A stretch of 51,923 bases of DNA from Frischella japonica (GCF_014489845.1 NZ_JABURY010000001.1:1-51923), one strand, 5' to 3'; positions 10,957-19,822 are shown, counted from the stretch's first letter. Numbers and translations: made by a program. Notes: generated from the letters alone by a model not told the origin.

Positions 10957-12654
10957 ATGATGGCGATAACAACTTATGAATTTATTTATTTATTGCCTTT
11001 GCTGATATTAGGTAGTGCAATAGTCATATTAATATTTTTTCTATTGTTTAATCGAATTAGCACACAACAAACAGCAATGTTGGCAATTTTTTGTTTACTC
11101 TTGTCGTTGGTATCCTCTACGTGTATTGGTTATAAGATTATTTCCGGTTCTGATAATGATGCCCTTATTTTGACAAATCTGGCACAAAACGTTGATGAGG
11201 TTACGGATAAACCAACTGAAGTGACGGATGATATTAATGACGCTGCAACTAATGAGCAAATGTTACCGGAAATGCATACTGTTGAATTACCACCTTCAAT
11301 GTTAAATGATGGAGCGTCGATCGAAGATGATATAGTAAGAAATAAAAACGTCATTTTAACACTATTTACTATTGATGGTTATGGTGCACTTTACACGAGT
11401 CTTATTCTGTTTTTATCTATTATTGTTTCTACTTTAGCTGCGACTTGGTTTAAGAATGAAGCGACACATCACGATTTATTTTATTTGATGGTGCTTTTCT
11501 CTGCTTTAGGGGCAACGACTTTAATTTACTCTAGCCACCTGATTTCATTTTTTATCGGTATGGAATTGTTGTCGATTATGATTGTCGGTTTAGTTGGCTA
11601 TCAATATACACAAAAATACTCCTTAGAAGCTGCAATAAAATATATGGTGTTATCGGTTATCTCAACTTCCTTTCTGTTAATGGGTATTGCTTTTTATTAT
11701 GCTGCAACAGGTGAATTAACATTTAGTGGTTTAAGTTATCAGTTATCAACATTATCATCGCCAAGCATATTATTATTGTTGGGTGTATGCTTAATGCTAG
11801 TTGGAATTGGTTTTAAACTTTCTTACGTTCCGTTCCAATTATGGTTACCTGATGTCTACCAAGGTGCTCCGACTTGTGTCTGTTTGTTATTAAATACGAT
11901 CGGCAAAATTGCGATTTTTTGCGCTGTTGCTCGTTTATTTTTATTAGCGCCAATTGTTAATAATGAAACCATACGCATCATTATGACTATAATGGCATTT
12001 TGTTCCATAATTTGGGGAAATGTATTTTCCATCACACAGCATAAAATTAAACGTTTATTAGCTTATTCATCAATTGCTCATTTAGGTTATTTATTGATAG
12101 CCCTGATAGCCGTTCAATATCAAGTGTTAGCTTTGGAAACAATCGGTGTATATCTAATCGGTTACATGTTAGCCAATATTTGTGTGCTTGGTGTAATCAG
12201 TTTAGAGTCATGTTCAAATGCTAAAGAGGATCATGATAATGATGTAGATCTTTACGGATTATTCTGGCGCAGACCGATTATTGCATTGGCAATGGGAATT
12301 GGTTTGCTATCTTTAGCCGGTCTTCCATTGACAGTTGGCTTTATTGGTCGTTTCTCATTGATATTACTCGGTGTTACGGCAGAACTATGGTTGTTAGTTG
12401 GTACCGTAGTTATTGTAAGCGCCTTTAGTTTGTATTTTTATTTACGATTAGTGATTATTCTCTTCATAAAACCCGATAATATGATAAAGACTAATCTCAC
12501 AAATACGAATATTTCTATTTTTGCCAAATTTAAACAGATTGGCATAAATGAAGTTTTTATTGTTGGTTCAGCCTTATTCATTGTCTTTTGTGGGGTATAT
12601 CCGAAATGGTTATTTAATTTAGTGAGTATTGCACAATATTTAACACCACAATAA
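10957..12654 (+). CDS. nuoN: NuoN-like antiporter subunit with acidic N-terminal insertion
   Basis: 565 residues (E. coli 485). It is the best conserved of the five: GMELLSIMIVGLVGY, GIGFKLSYVPFQLW, PDVYQGAPT, GKIAIF and LSLAGLPLTVGFIGRF. The two middle channel lysines are kept, and the lysine of GFIGKF is R. The extra length is mainly an acidic, helix-poor stretch at about residues 64-128, rich in D, E, N and T, between the second and third helices, probably a periplasmic loop. It is the last gene of the set; about 140 bases separate it from yajC. Confidence 0.87.
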   Translation: MMAITTYEFIYLLPLLILGSAIVILIFFLLFNRISTQQTAMLAIFCLLLSLVSSTCIGYKIISGSDNDALILTNLAQNVDEVTDKPTEVTDDINDAATNEQMLPEMHTVELPPSMLNDGASIEDDIVRNKNVILTLFTIDGYGALYTSLILFLSIIVSTLAATWFKNEATHHDLFYLMVLFSALGATTLIYSSHLISFFIGMELLSIMIVGLVGYQYTQKYSLEAAIKYMVLSVISTSFLLMGIAFYYAATGELTFSGLSYQLSTLSSPSILLLLGVCLMLVGIGFKLSYVPFQLWLPDVYQGAPTCVCLLLNTIGKIAIFCAVARLFLLAPIVNNETIRIIMTIMAFCSIIWGNVFSITQHKIKRLLAYSSIAHLGYLLIALIAVQYQVLALETIGVYLIGYMLANICVLGVISLESCSNAKEDHDNDVDLYGLFWRRPIIALAMGIGLLSLAGLPLTVGFIGRFSLILLGVTAELWLLVGTVVIVSAFSLYFYLRLVIILFIKPDNMIKTNLTNTNISIFAKFKQIGINEVFIVGSALFIVFCGVYPKWLFNLVSIAQYLTPQ

Positions 12655-12723
12655 AGATATTATTTATTTTCCCAAATTATGGATTTAATGAGCAGCGGTT
12701 AACGCCACTAAATTTATGAATTA

Positions 12724-12735
12724 GTATGCTATAAT
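12724..12735 (+). promoter_or_regulatory. Extended -10 promoter for yajC-secD-secF
   Basis: TATGC followed by TATAAT (12730-12735) is an extended -10 element about 60 bases before yajC. No good -35 is seen at the usual distance, which is acceptable for extended -10 promoters. It is the strongest promoter-like element in the gap after nuoN. Confidence 0.5.
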
Positions 12736-12797
12736 TATGTTTTCATGTATTATTATGCACCGATATTATTTAACAATAACTGACTTAAGAGGAAAGT

Positions 12798-13133
12798 ATG
12801 AACTTTTTTATCAGTAATGCTTATGCCAATGATGGCGCCTTTGTTCCAACTGACTCAAATACTATGACATTGATTATGTTAGTTATATTTGGGATTTTTT
12901 TCTATTTTATGATTATGCGCCCACAGCAAAAGAAAGCAAAAGCTCACAGAGAGTTGATGGCTGCCATTTCTAAAGGTGATGAAGTCTTAACTACTGGCGG
13001 ATTAATTGGTCGTGTTGCTAAAGTGAGCGATAATGGTTATTTATCAATAGCACTTAACGATACTACTGAAGTCGTCATTAAACGTGATTTTGTTGCTTCA
13101 GTTTTGCCTAAAGGAACAATGAAATCTTTATAA
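12798..13133 (+). CDS. yajC: YajC, Sec translocon accessory subunit
   Basis: 111 residues (E. coli 110) with a single N-terminal membrane helix (about 24-44). The signature FYFMIMRPQQKKAKAHRELM is followed by the soluble block ISKGDEVLTTGGLIGRV. YajC joins SecD and SecF at the SecYEG translocon. AGAGGAAAG precedes the ATG. It heads the conserved yajC-secD-secF unit. In E. coli queA and tgt precede it, but here the nuo genes do. Confidence 0.96.
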   Translation: MNFFISNAYANDGAFVPTDSNTMTLIMLVIFGIFFYFMIMRPQQKKAKAHRELMAAISKGDEVLTTGGLIGRVAKVSDNGYLSIALNDTTEVVIKRDFVASVLPKGTMKSL

Positions 13134-13181
13134 TTCATTGTGTAGAATGAATAATTAACATTAACCACAAGAGATTACGTC

Positions 13182-15038
13182 GTGTTAAATCGCTATCCTT
13201 TGTGGAAGTACATTATGTTGGTCGGCATTATCCTTGTCGGCCTACTCTATGCTCTTCCAAATATTTATGGTGAAGATCCTGCCATTCAAATTTCAGGTTC
13301 AAATAATAGTACCATAGTCGATATCAATACCCAAAAACAAGTCGAACAAATTATCAATAATAATAAGATACCTTTTAAATCAATTATTTTTGAAAATAAA
13401 TCGATCTTAATTAGAGTAGCCACGAATGATATTCAACTCAAAGCAAAAGATGTGATCACAAAAGCGCTTGGTGATAACTATATTGTGGCTTTAAACTTAG
13501 CACCAGCAACACCATCTTGGTTGAATGCAATTGGTGCGGAACCGATGAAGTTAGGTTTAGATCTTCGCGGTGGGGTGCATTTCTTGATGGAAGTTGATAT
13601 GACAACTGCCTTAGATAAAATACTTGATGCTACCCTTGATACATTACGTGCTGATTTTAATGCCAATAAAATAAATTTCACTGGTTTAAGTAAAAATAGT
13701 CAGCAACAAATTATTGCTTCTTTTGATAATAATGATGCGAGGAATGCGGCAATAACCAGAATTAGCTTGTCACCAGATTATCAACTTATTAAGCAAAACG
13801 ACAAGCAAATCGTGATTGGTATTAGTGAAAGGCGCTTACAACGTGCCAGAACCGATGCTGTTGCGCAAAACACCACCATATTACGCAATCGAATAAACCA
13901 ATTAGGTGTTTCTGAACCGATAGTTCAAAGACAAGGTGCGGATCGCATTGTTGTCGAGCTACCGGGTATTCAAGATACTGCTTTGGCTAAGAAAATCATT
14001 GGTGCAACAGCAACCTTAGAGTTTAGGCAGGTTAATACTTCAAATGCCTATGATATTAATGATATTGTAACAGGAAAATCAAGAGTACCTTATGGTTCAG
14101 AGGTCAAATTTACCAAAAACGGTTATCCCGTTTTATTGTATAAAAACGTTATATTGACAGGTGATCATATTATCGATTCGTCATATAAACTCGTTGGTGA
14201 AAATTCTCAAGTTTCCATTCAGTTGGATAATGAAGGTGGCAAAAAAATGTTAGCTTTCACGCAGAAGAATCTAAAAAAACCAATGGCAACCTTATATGTA
14301 GAATATAAAGATACTGGTAAAGTCGATAGTGACGGTAAGCCAATTATGGAAAAACAAGAGCAAGTTATCAATACAGCAACCATCCAAGATATATTTAGTA
14401 ATAATTTCCAAGTTACTGGTATAAAAGATTATGACGAAGCGAAACAATTATCGTTATTATTAAGGGCTGGTGCGTTGATTGCTCCGATGAAGATCGTTGA
14501 GGAATTAACTATTGGACCATCAATGGGGCAAGAAAATATTATTCAAGGTTTAGAGTCGTGCTTATGGGGATTATTGATTTCCGTTGCATTTATGTTGGTT
14601 GTTTATCGTTTATTTGGTCTCTTTGCTAGTTTGGCATTAATAGCTAATTTGATTTTGATTGTAGGCATGTTGTCTTTATTACCAGGTGCAACCTTAAGTA
14701 TGCCTGGTATTGCTGGTATCGTTCTAACGGTGGGAATGGCTGTTGATGCAAATGTGTTAATTAATGAACGCATTAAAGAAGAATTACGCAATGGTCGTGG
14801 TGTACAGCATGCTATTGATGAAGGTTATTCTGGGGCATGGAGTAGTATTTTTGATGCCAACATTACCACTTTAATTACTGCAGTAATTTTATATGCTGTT
14901 GGTACCGGTTCAATTAGAGGTTTCGCTATTACGTTAGGTATCGGTATTTTGACATCGATGTTTACCTCTATTGTCGGAACCCGTGCTTTAGCTAATTTAG
15001 TATACGGTGGACGCCGTATTGAAAAGCTATCAATTTAG
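13182..15038 (+). CDS. secD: SecD protein-export membrane protein
   Basis: 618 residues (E. coli 615) from a GTG start that gives MLNRYPLWKY, matching the family. The first helix is followed by a large periplasmic P1 region (KLGLDLRGGVHFLMEVD). The RND-type C-terminal bundle contains GMAVDANVLINERIKEEL with the channel aspartate. With SecF it uses the proton motive force to pull preproteins through the translocon. It lies 48 bases after yajC and 9 bases before secF. Confidence 0.97.
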   Translation: MLNRYPLWKYIMLVGIILVGLLYALPNIYGEDPAIQISGSNNSTIVDINTQKQVEQIINNNKIPFKSIIFENKSILIRVATNDIQLKAKDVITKALGDNYIVALNLAPATPSWLNAIGAEPMKLGLDLRGGVHFLMEVDMTTALDKILDATLDTLRADFNANKINFTGLSKNSQQQIIASFDNNDARNAAITRISLSPDYQLIKQNDKQIVIGISERRLQRARTDAVAQNTTILRNRINQLGVSEPIVQRQGADRIVVELPGIQDTALAKKIIGATATLEFRQVNTSNAYDINDIVTGKSRVPYGSEVKFTKNGYPVLLYKNVILTGDHIIDSSYKLVGENSQVSIQLDNEGGKKMLAFTQKNLKKPMATLYVEYKDTGKVDSDGKPIMEKQEQVINTATIQDIFSNNFQVTGIKDYDEAKQLSLLLRAGALIAPMKIVEELTIGPSMGQENIIQGLESCLWGLLISVAFMLVVYRLFGLFASLALIANLILIVGMLSLLPGATLSMPGIAGIVLTVGMAVDANVLINERIKEELRNGRGVQHAIDEGYSGAWSSIFDANITTLITAVILYAVGTGSIRGFAITLGIGILTSMFTSIVGTRALANLVYGGRRIEKLSI

Positions 15039-15047
15039 GAGTCGAAG

Positions 15048-16100
15048 GTGGCAAATTTAAAATTACAGAAAGATAACGAAAAAAATCCATCGACGAATGT
15101 TGAATCACTCAATCACGGTCGTCGTGTTATCGATTTTCTTCGTTTTGGTTTTATTGCATTTGCGATTTCTATGCTGTTAGTTGTCGGTTCAATTGTTGTC
15201 GTTTTGGTAAAAGGTTTTAATTTAGGGCAAGATTTTTCTGGTGGTACTACGATTGAAATCACATTAAGTAAACGAGTTGATTTAGACGATATTCGTGCAA
15301 GTTTGAAGCAAGCTGGTTACGGTGAACCAATAGTACAAAATTATGGTTCCAGTCAAGATATTATTATTCGTTTACCACTTATTAAAGAAGATAATACGAC
15401 TGACATCGATTCAAATCTGACAGAAGAGCAGAAAATTCAGAAAATCAATAGTGCATTAGGTGCCAAAATAGCTGATTTGATGCATAAAAACATTGATAAT
15501 AATGCTGAAATTAAACGTGTTGCTTTTGTTGGACCATCAGTTGGTTCTGAATTGGCACAAGATGGTATCTTAGCTATTTTAGCGGCATTGGTATCAATTC
15601 TAATTTATATTGCCTTACGTTTTGAATGGCGTTTTGGCACTGGTGCCGTTGTTGCGTTAGCCCATGATGTCATCATTACAGCGGGTTATTTGTCGTTGTT
15701 TGAGCGTGAATTGGATCTAACCATTATTGCGGCAATGTTATCGATTATTGGTTATTCGCTTAATGATACGATTGTCGTTTTTGACCGAATAAGGGAGAAT
15801 TTTAGGAAAATACGTCGTGCTTCACCGTACGATATAATTAATATTTCTCTGACACAAACCTTAAGTCGGACCTTGATGACATCAGGTACAACATTGGCGG
15901 TAGTAATCATCCTTTATTTTTTTGGTGGTAGTATGTTACGTGGTTTCTCTGAAACACTAGGGATTGGGATTGTACTTGGTACTATCTCTTCTATCTATGT
16001 TGCCGCCTATATGTCATTAAAGATGGGAATTAAACGAGAACATTTTATTCAACAGAAAGTTGAAGTAGAAGGAGCTGATCAAGCGCCTATTTTACGCTAA
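15048..16100 (+). CDS. secF: SecF protein-export membrane protein
   Basis: 350 residues (E. coli 323) from a GTG start with TAGGAG upstream. It has GQDFSGGTTIEI in the periplasmic base, SILIYIALRFEWRFGTGA, and the RND channel block IIGYSLNDTIVVFDRIREN. A short extra N-terminal extension (about 25 residues) and a longer P1 loop explain the size. It completes the SecDF-YajC complex and is the last gene before tRNA-Ala. Confidence 0.97.
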   Translation: MANLKLQKDNEKNPSTNVESLNHGRRVIDFLRFGFIAFAISMLLVVGSIVVVLVKGFNLGQDFSGGTTIEITLSKRVDLDDIRASLKQAGYGEPIVQNYGSSQDIIIRLPLIKEDNTTDIDSNLTEEQKIQKINSALGAKIADLMHKNIDNNAEIKRVAFVGPSVGSELAQDGILAILAALVSILIYIALRFEWRFGTGAVVALAHDVIITAGYLSLFERELDLTIIAAMLSIIGYSLNDTIVVFDRIRENFRKIRRASPYDIINISLTQTLSRTLMTSGTTLAVVIILYFFGGSMLRGFSETLGIGIVLGTISSIYVAAYMSLKMGIKREHFIQQKVEVEGADQAPILR

Positions 16101-16113
16101 TTGATGTTAAAAA

Positions 16114-16152
16114 CACCTATTTATGTTGGTTATATAGCAATATAAATAGGTG
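16114..16152 (+). terminator. Hairpin after secF
   Basis: CACCTATTTAT (16114-16124) pairs perfectly with ATAAATAGGTG (16142-16152). There is no T-run after it, so it may be an mRNA 3'-end stabilising hairpin rather than a true intrinsic terminator. Confidence 0.45.
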
Positions 16153-16187
16153 GATAAGAAAATAAAAAATTATTCCATTTAACTATC

Positions 16188-16216
16188 TTGACAGAACGTC
16201 TTGAGTTGCATATCAT
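16188..16216 (+). promoter_or_regulatory. tRNA-Ala promoter
   Basis: A perfect TTGACA (16188-16193), a 17-base spacer and TATCAT (16211-16216), with the mature tRNA starting 14 bases later. It is a strong promoter of the kind expected for a stable RNA. Confidence 0.8.
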
Positions 16217-16229
16217 TGCCTAGGTTCTT

Positions 16230-16305
16230 GGGGCCATAGCTCAGCTGGGAGAGCGCAACGCTGGCAGCGTTGAGGTCAGGGGTTCGATCCCCCTTGGCTC
16301 CACCA
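16230..16305 (+). tRNA. tRNA-Ala (anticodon GGC)
   Basis: A 76-base cloverleaf. The acceptor arm GGGGCCA pairs with TGGCTCC. The D-arm contains AGCTCAGCTGGGAGAGC, the anticodon stem CAACG/CGTTG encloses CTGGCAG with GGC at 16263-16265, and the T-arm has GGTTCGATCC. CCA is encoded (16303-16305). It marks the boundary between the conserved sec region and the accessory island. tRNA 3' ends are common integration sites, and an integrase stump lies about 190 bases downstream. Confidence 0.98.
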
Positions 16306-16492
16306 ATTCACTATTCTGCAATATTCATTAATACCCATTTAAACACCTCTAACACACTAATAGTAAGCATTAAGCTGTATTTTAATATTTTATTAGTATT
16401 ATTAAGATACATATACAACCATAATTTTTGGTATACGATTCGGTATATGGTTATCGTTTACTTTTTTACCGAATACCTTAAAATTTATAATT

Positions 16493-16593
16493 ATGGCAAG
16501 GAAAATCACAGCATTGATAGATAAACAAATCAAAGTAAGCCTAGTGATAAAGAATTGGCATTGTTTGAAGTTGATAATAGATAATTGCTTGTT
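16493..16593 (+). pseudogene. Phage-type tyrosine integrase, N-terminal stump
   Basis: The frame from ATG 16493 reads MARKITALIDKQIK. After a frameshift it continues as PSDKELALFEVDNR, a stop, and then LLV. This is the N terminus of P4-like integrases, which typically read MAR..LTD.QIK.AKPSDKEY.LFDGDGL.L. The rest of the gene is absent. Its place just after tRNA-Ala fits an integrative element that used this tRNA as attachment site and has since decayed. No direct repeat of the tRNA end was found further on by eye. Confidence 0.72.
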
Positions 16594-16669
16594 AAATCTA
16601 ATAGATCAAAGATAAAAAATATGGTGTTTAATCCATACTTTCCCCATATACCAAAAAAGGACAATCAGG

Positions 16670-16810
16670 ATTGAAGTAACCGTTGATTATCCTCATGTGA
16701 TAAAACCCAATCGTTTAGCGTTTTGACCGTCAACTCTGGTTCATTATCTACTCTTATTTTTAAGTGATAGCCATACTATTCGGCTAAGTTGTCGAGCTTA
16801 CGTGCCATTC
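16670..16810 (-). pseudogene. IS3-family transposase internal fragment
   Basis: Read on the minus strand this gives ARKLDNLAEYGYHLKIRVDN followed by EPELTVKTLNDWVLSHEDN. This matches the DDE-domain block of IS3-family OrfB (the family pattern is RVDNG.EF.S..LD.WA). The invariant G after DN is E here, and the frame has stops on both sides. It is an inactive remnant. Confidence 0.62.
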
Positions 16811-16924
16811 TACCAGTCGGTAAACTGATGGGGTTATCATCGCAATATTTTTATATTTTGTTAATGATGAGTAAATTGATATTCAAGGGATAGTTATCTT
16901 GTACTTTCTTCATTATTAAGGTGA

Positions 16925-17235
16925 AATTGTAATTTATTCTTACTTATTTGGGCCTTCCCCAAAGGTTCATAACCACTCACATAGAAATCTATAGGGATTT
17001 TTTTACTTTTATGCTTAAAAATATATGGCGGTAACATATCTGTTTGTTGTATTTTTGTACTTCAAACAGCTAATATATTAGCTTAAAAGAATTTTATATA
17101 TTTATTGATTTTATAATAAGTTAGGCAATATCAATGATATTAAAATTAATGGTTTCATAAACTATCCTTATTTATCGTAAGGATTTCCTATTATAATTGG
17201 TGACCTTGAATATTTATCATTAGAGAATAGAATTT
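16925..17235 (-). pseudogene. Decayed copy of the 31816-32358 immunity-type gene and its upstream tail
   Basis: This stretch aligns by eye with 32060-32440: both carry AAAGGTTCATAACCACTC, the ATATG-CGG-G-TAA-ATATCT block, and the upstream gene end reading TPILKGNPHGK there and SPIIIGNPYDK here. Stops and gaps break the frame. It shows that the two edges of the island carry the same effector-tail plus immunity cassette, one intact and one ruined. Confidence 0.65.
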
Positions 17236-17336
17236 TGACTTCATAAATCCCTAAGACCGCCTTAAAAATCACTGTAAAACTAGATGATTGAGATCCCTAA
17301 ATTGATGTAGTACTTTACTCAATTAAAGCAAGCTGA

Positions 17337-18035
17337 CTATTTATTTTTAAAATTTTTATTTTTACAAACCAATTTAAGACCGCCATTTTCGAACTGACAT
17401 TTGATTTCATCGAGCAAATTAAACTTTCCTTTGTTATTAATTTTGTAATGTTGCCACAAAGAAGCCATTGCACTTTCTTCGAAGAAGAAATGTTCAAATA
17501 GCCAAATATTTAATTGCTTATCGATGTAAAAATCTAATGTCTTTTGAGACATGCTACGCTGATTATATTCACTTGAATAAACAATAAGTTGATTTATTAT
17601 TTTGCTCGATGATTCAATAAACATCGTAATAATAAACTGTTCGGGGGAAACTGCACATTTACCTTCAAGCTGTTTTCCTTCAACAAGGCATTTTTTTGTA
17701 TCGGTCGTTTTTTTTAAATAAATATTAAATTGATTGGATTGATATAAATAGACAATTTTATTTTTTTGTAGTTCTTCAAATATATTTCTAACATTCTGAG
17801 TTGAAGAAAAAGTCGATAATTTACACTTTTTATGATACTCTTTCTGCTTTTCCTCTGTATAAGAAAAATAATCGTCAATTCTACAATTATCGTTAATATC
17901 CTTAACCAGCTTTTTATTTATAATTTGAGGCGTTCCCACAGGTAATAAATTAGTATGAGTTAAAGCGTTCAACGAATGTGAACATGCTAAAATAGGTAAA
18001 AATAATAAACCATAAAATAAAGACTTTATCTGCAT
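17337..18035 (-). CDS. Exported immunity-type protein, tandem paralogue 1
   Basis: 232 residues with a signal peptide (about 1-24, LLFLPILACSHSLNA; the cysteine could also be a lipobox). The body is about 65-80% identical by eye to the next two genes, most divergent in the middle and near the end, and carries LWQHYKINNKGKF. The C terminus is three residue blocks longer (NKNFKNK). It is the most diverged of the triplet. No enzymatic motif is seen. Being exported, lying downstream of a peptidase-like effector tail and being multiplied all suggest a periplasmic immunity protein; this is inference. Confidence 0.72.
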   Translation of the reverse strand: MQIKSLFYGLLFLPILACSHSLNALTHTNLLPVGTPQIINKKLVKDINDNCRIDDYFSYTEEKQKEYHKKCKLSTFSSTQNVRNIFEELQKNKIVYLYQSNQFNIYLKKTTDTKKCLVEGKQLEGKCAVSPEQFIITMFIESSSKIINQLIVYSSEYNQRSMSQKTLDFYIDKQLNIWLFEHFFFEESAMASLWQHYKINNKGKFNLLDEIKCQFENGGLKLVCKNKNFKNK

Positions 18036-18096
18036 TATAGAAACACCCTTATTATTTCATATTGAAAGTTCTCAAATTACTGAATTGATATGCTGA

Positions 18097-18780
18097 CTAT
18101 TTATTTTTACAAACCAATTTAAGACCGCCATTTTCGAACTGACATTTTATTTCATCCAGCAAATTAAACTTTCCTTTGTTACTTATTTGGTAATGTTGCC
18201 ACAGAGTCGCAGATGAACCTTCTTCATCTAAAATATGTTCAAGTAGCCAAACATTTAATTTTTTATCGATGTAAAAATCTAATCTCTCTTGAACCAATCC
18301 ATTATGATAATATTTACCATAATAAACAATAAGTTGATTTATTATTTTGCTCGATGATTCGATAAACATGGTAATAATAAACTGTTCGGGTGATATTGCA
18401 CATTCACCTTCAAGTTGTTTTTCTTCAACAAGGCATTTTTTTGTATCGGTCGTTTTTTTTAAATAAATATTAAATTGCTTGGATTGATATAAATAAACAA
18501 TTTTATTTTTTTGTAGTTCTTCAAATATATTATTAGTATTCTGGGTCGAAGAAAAGGTCGATAATTTGCATCTTTTATCATATTCTTTCCAGCCATTCTT
18601 TGCATAAGAAAAATAATCGTCAATCCAACAATTATCGTTAATATCCTTAACCAGCTTTTTATTTATAATTTGAGGCGTTCCCACAGGTAATAAATTAGTA
18701 TGAGTTAAAGCGTTCAACGAATGTGAACATGCTAAAATAGGTAAAAATAATAAACCATAAAATAAAGACTTTATCTGCAT
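18097..18780 (-). CDS. Exported immunity-type protein, tandem paralogue 2
   Basis: 227 residues. The signal peptide is identical to that of paralogue 1, while the last about 140 residues are virtually identical to paralogue 3 (LDEEGSSATLWQHYQISNKG). This mosaic pattern, with the front like copy 1 and the back like copy 3, points to unequal crossing-over or gene conversion. About 60 bases of spacer before and after are repeated exactly. Cysteines at the mature N terminus, in the KKCLVEE block and near the end (IKCQFENGGLKLVCKNK) could form disulphides in the periplasm. Confidence 0.75.
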   Translation of the reverse strand: MQIKSLFYGLLFLPILACSHSLNALTHTNLLPVGTPQIINKKLVKDINDNCWIDDYFSYAKNGWKEYDKRCKLSTFSSTQNTNNIFEELQKNKIVYLYQSKQFNIYLKKTTDTKKCLVEEKQLEGECAISPEQFIITMFIESSSKIINQLIVYYGKYYHNGLVQERLDFYIDKKLNVWLLEHILDEEGSSATLWQHYQISNKGKFNLLDEIKCQFENGGLKLVCKNK

Positions 18781-18841
18781 TATAGAAACACCCTTATTAT
18801 TTCATATTGAAAGTTCTCAAATTACTGAATTGATATGCTGA

Positions 18842-19519
18842 CTATTTATTTTTACAAACCAATTTAAGACCGCCATTTTCGAACTGACATTTTATTTCAT
18901 CCAGCAAATTAAACTTTCCTTTGTTACTAATTTGGTAATGTTGCCACAGAGTCGCAGATGAACCTTCTTCATCTAAAATATGTTCAAGTAGCCAAACATT
19001 TAATTTTTTATCGATGTAAAAATCTAATCTCTCTTGAACCAATCCATTATGATAATATTTACCATAATAAACAATAAGTTGATTTATTATTTTGCTCGAT
19101 GATTCGATAAACATGGTAATAATAAACTGTTCGGGTGATATTGCACATTCACCTTCAAGTTGTTTTTCTTCAACAAGGCATTTTTTTGTATCGGTCGTTT
19201 TTTTTAAATAAATATTAAATTGCTTGGATTGATATAAATAGACAATTTTATTTTTTTGTAGTTCTTCAAATATATTCCTAACATTCTGAGTTGAAGGAAA
19301 GGTCGATAATTTGCATCTTTTATGATAATCTTCCCTAGCTTTATCAGAAAAATAATCTTCAATCCAACAATTATCGTTAATATCCTTAACCAGCTTCTTA
19401 TTTATAATTTGAGGTTTTCCTACAGGCAATAGATTAGTATGAACTAAAGCGTTCAATGAATGTGAACATGTTAAAATAGTTAAAAATAATAAACCATAAA
19501 ATAAAGACTTTATCTGCAT
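18842..19519 (-). CDS. Exported immunity-type protein, tandem paralogue 3
   Basis: 225 residues and the copy nearest the effector remnant. Its ATG overlaps the stop codon of the upstream peptidase-like fragment by one base (TAATG), so the pair would be translationally coupled. Signal peptide, LWQHYQI motif and cysteine-containing C terminus are as in the other two copies. It is probably the founding immunity gene for that effector, from which the other copies arose. Confidence 0.76.
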   Translation of the reverse strand: MQIKSLFYGLLFLTILTCSHSLNALVHTNLLPVGKPQIINKKLVKDINDNCWIEDYFSDKAREDYHKRCKLSTFPSTQNVRNIFEELQKNKIVYLYQSKQFNIYLKKTTDTKKCLVEEKQLEGECAISPEQFIITMFIESSSKIINQLIVYYGKYYHNGLVQERLDFYIDKKLNVWLLEHILDEEGSSATLWQHYQISNKGKFNLLDEIKCQFENGGLKLVCKNK

Positions 19520-19818
19520 TATAAATAGACCTCAGCTACTTCGTATTGAAATTTATCAAAGTGCATATGATTATTATGTAAATTATCACCATTTTCTCCG
19601 CCAAGAGTGATTAATTTTTTATAGTGAGGAATATATGGTTTAAATGTATCCTCATCGGTATTAGGGTTACCAACTAAGATTTCTGTAAAATGAAATTTTT
19701 TCATTGCCAATAAAAAATTTTCATCATTAGCATTATAAAAATAGTGAATATCAATACAGGCACCATTTGCGTGATTTGCACTCGGAAAACACGAGCCTCG
19801 CTTATTTTTCCAGTTCAT
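19519..19818 (-). pseudogene. LAS-type zinc peptidase effector, C-terminal fragment
   Basis: 99 residues with HANGACID (H16, D23) and HNNHMHFD (H84, H86). This is the HxxxxxxD plus HxH zinc pattern of LAS peptidases (M15/M74, D,D- or L,D-cleaving murein enzymes). The N-terminal half and any delivery domain are missing, since the fragment starts right behind the stop of the 308-residue gene. It is therefore an orphan toxin tip kept next to its immunity gene. Whether it is translated is unknown. Confidence 0.62.
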
Positions 19819-19822
19819 TGAA

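Larger units (their letters stand above)
17340..19560 (-). repeat. Three tandem units of about 740 bp
   Basis: Start-to-start distances of the three paralogues are 745 and 739 bases. Each unit holds one gene plus an identical AT-rich spacer containing GAAACACCCTTATTATTTCA. Identity is high enough for ongoing recombination between units. Confidence 0.9.

Noticed and set aside
6624-12654. The nuo-like genes considered as an Mrp antiporter or membrane-bound hydrogenase module
   Set aside because: Gene order J-K-L-M-N, lengths and end motifs of NuoK (NIDSLSDMKG) and NuoL (lateral helix and RWY end) match complex I; no hydrogenase or Mrp small subunits are present.
16270-16524. Open frame of 84 codons across tRNA-Ala and the following region
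   Set aside because: It begins inside the tRNA gene and runs into AT-rich DNA; no coding signal and no ribosome-binding site.
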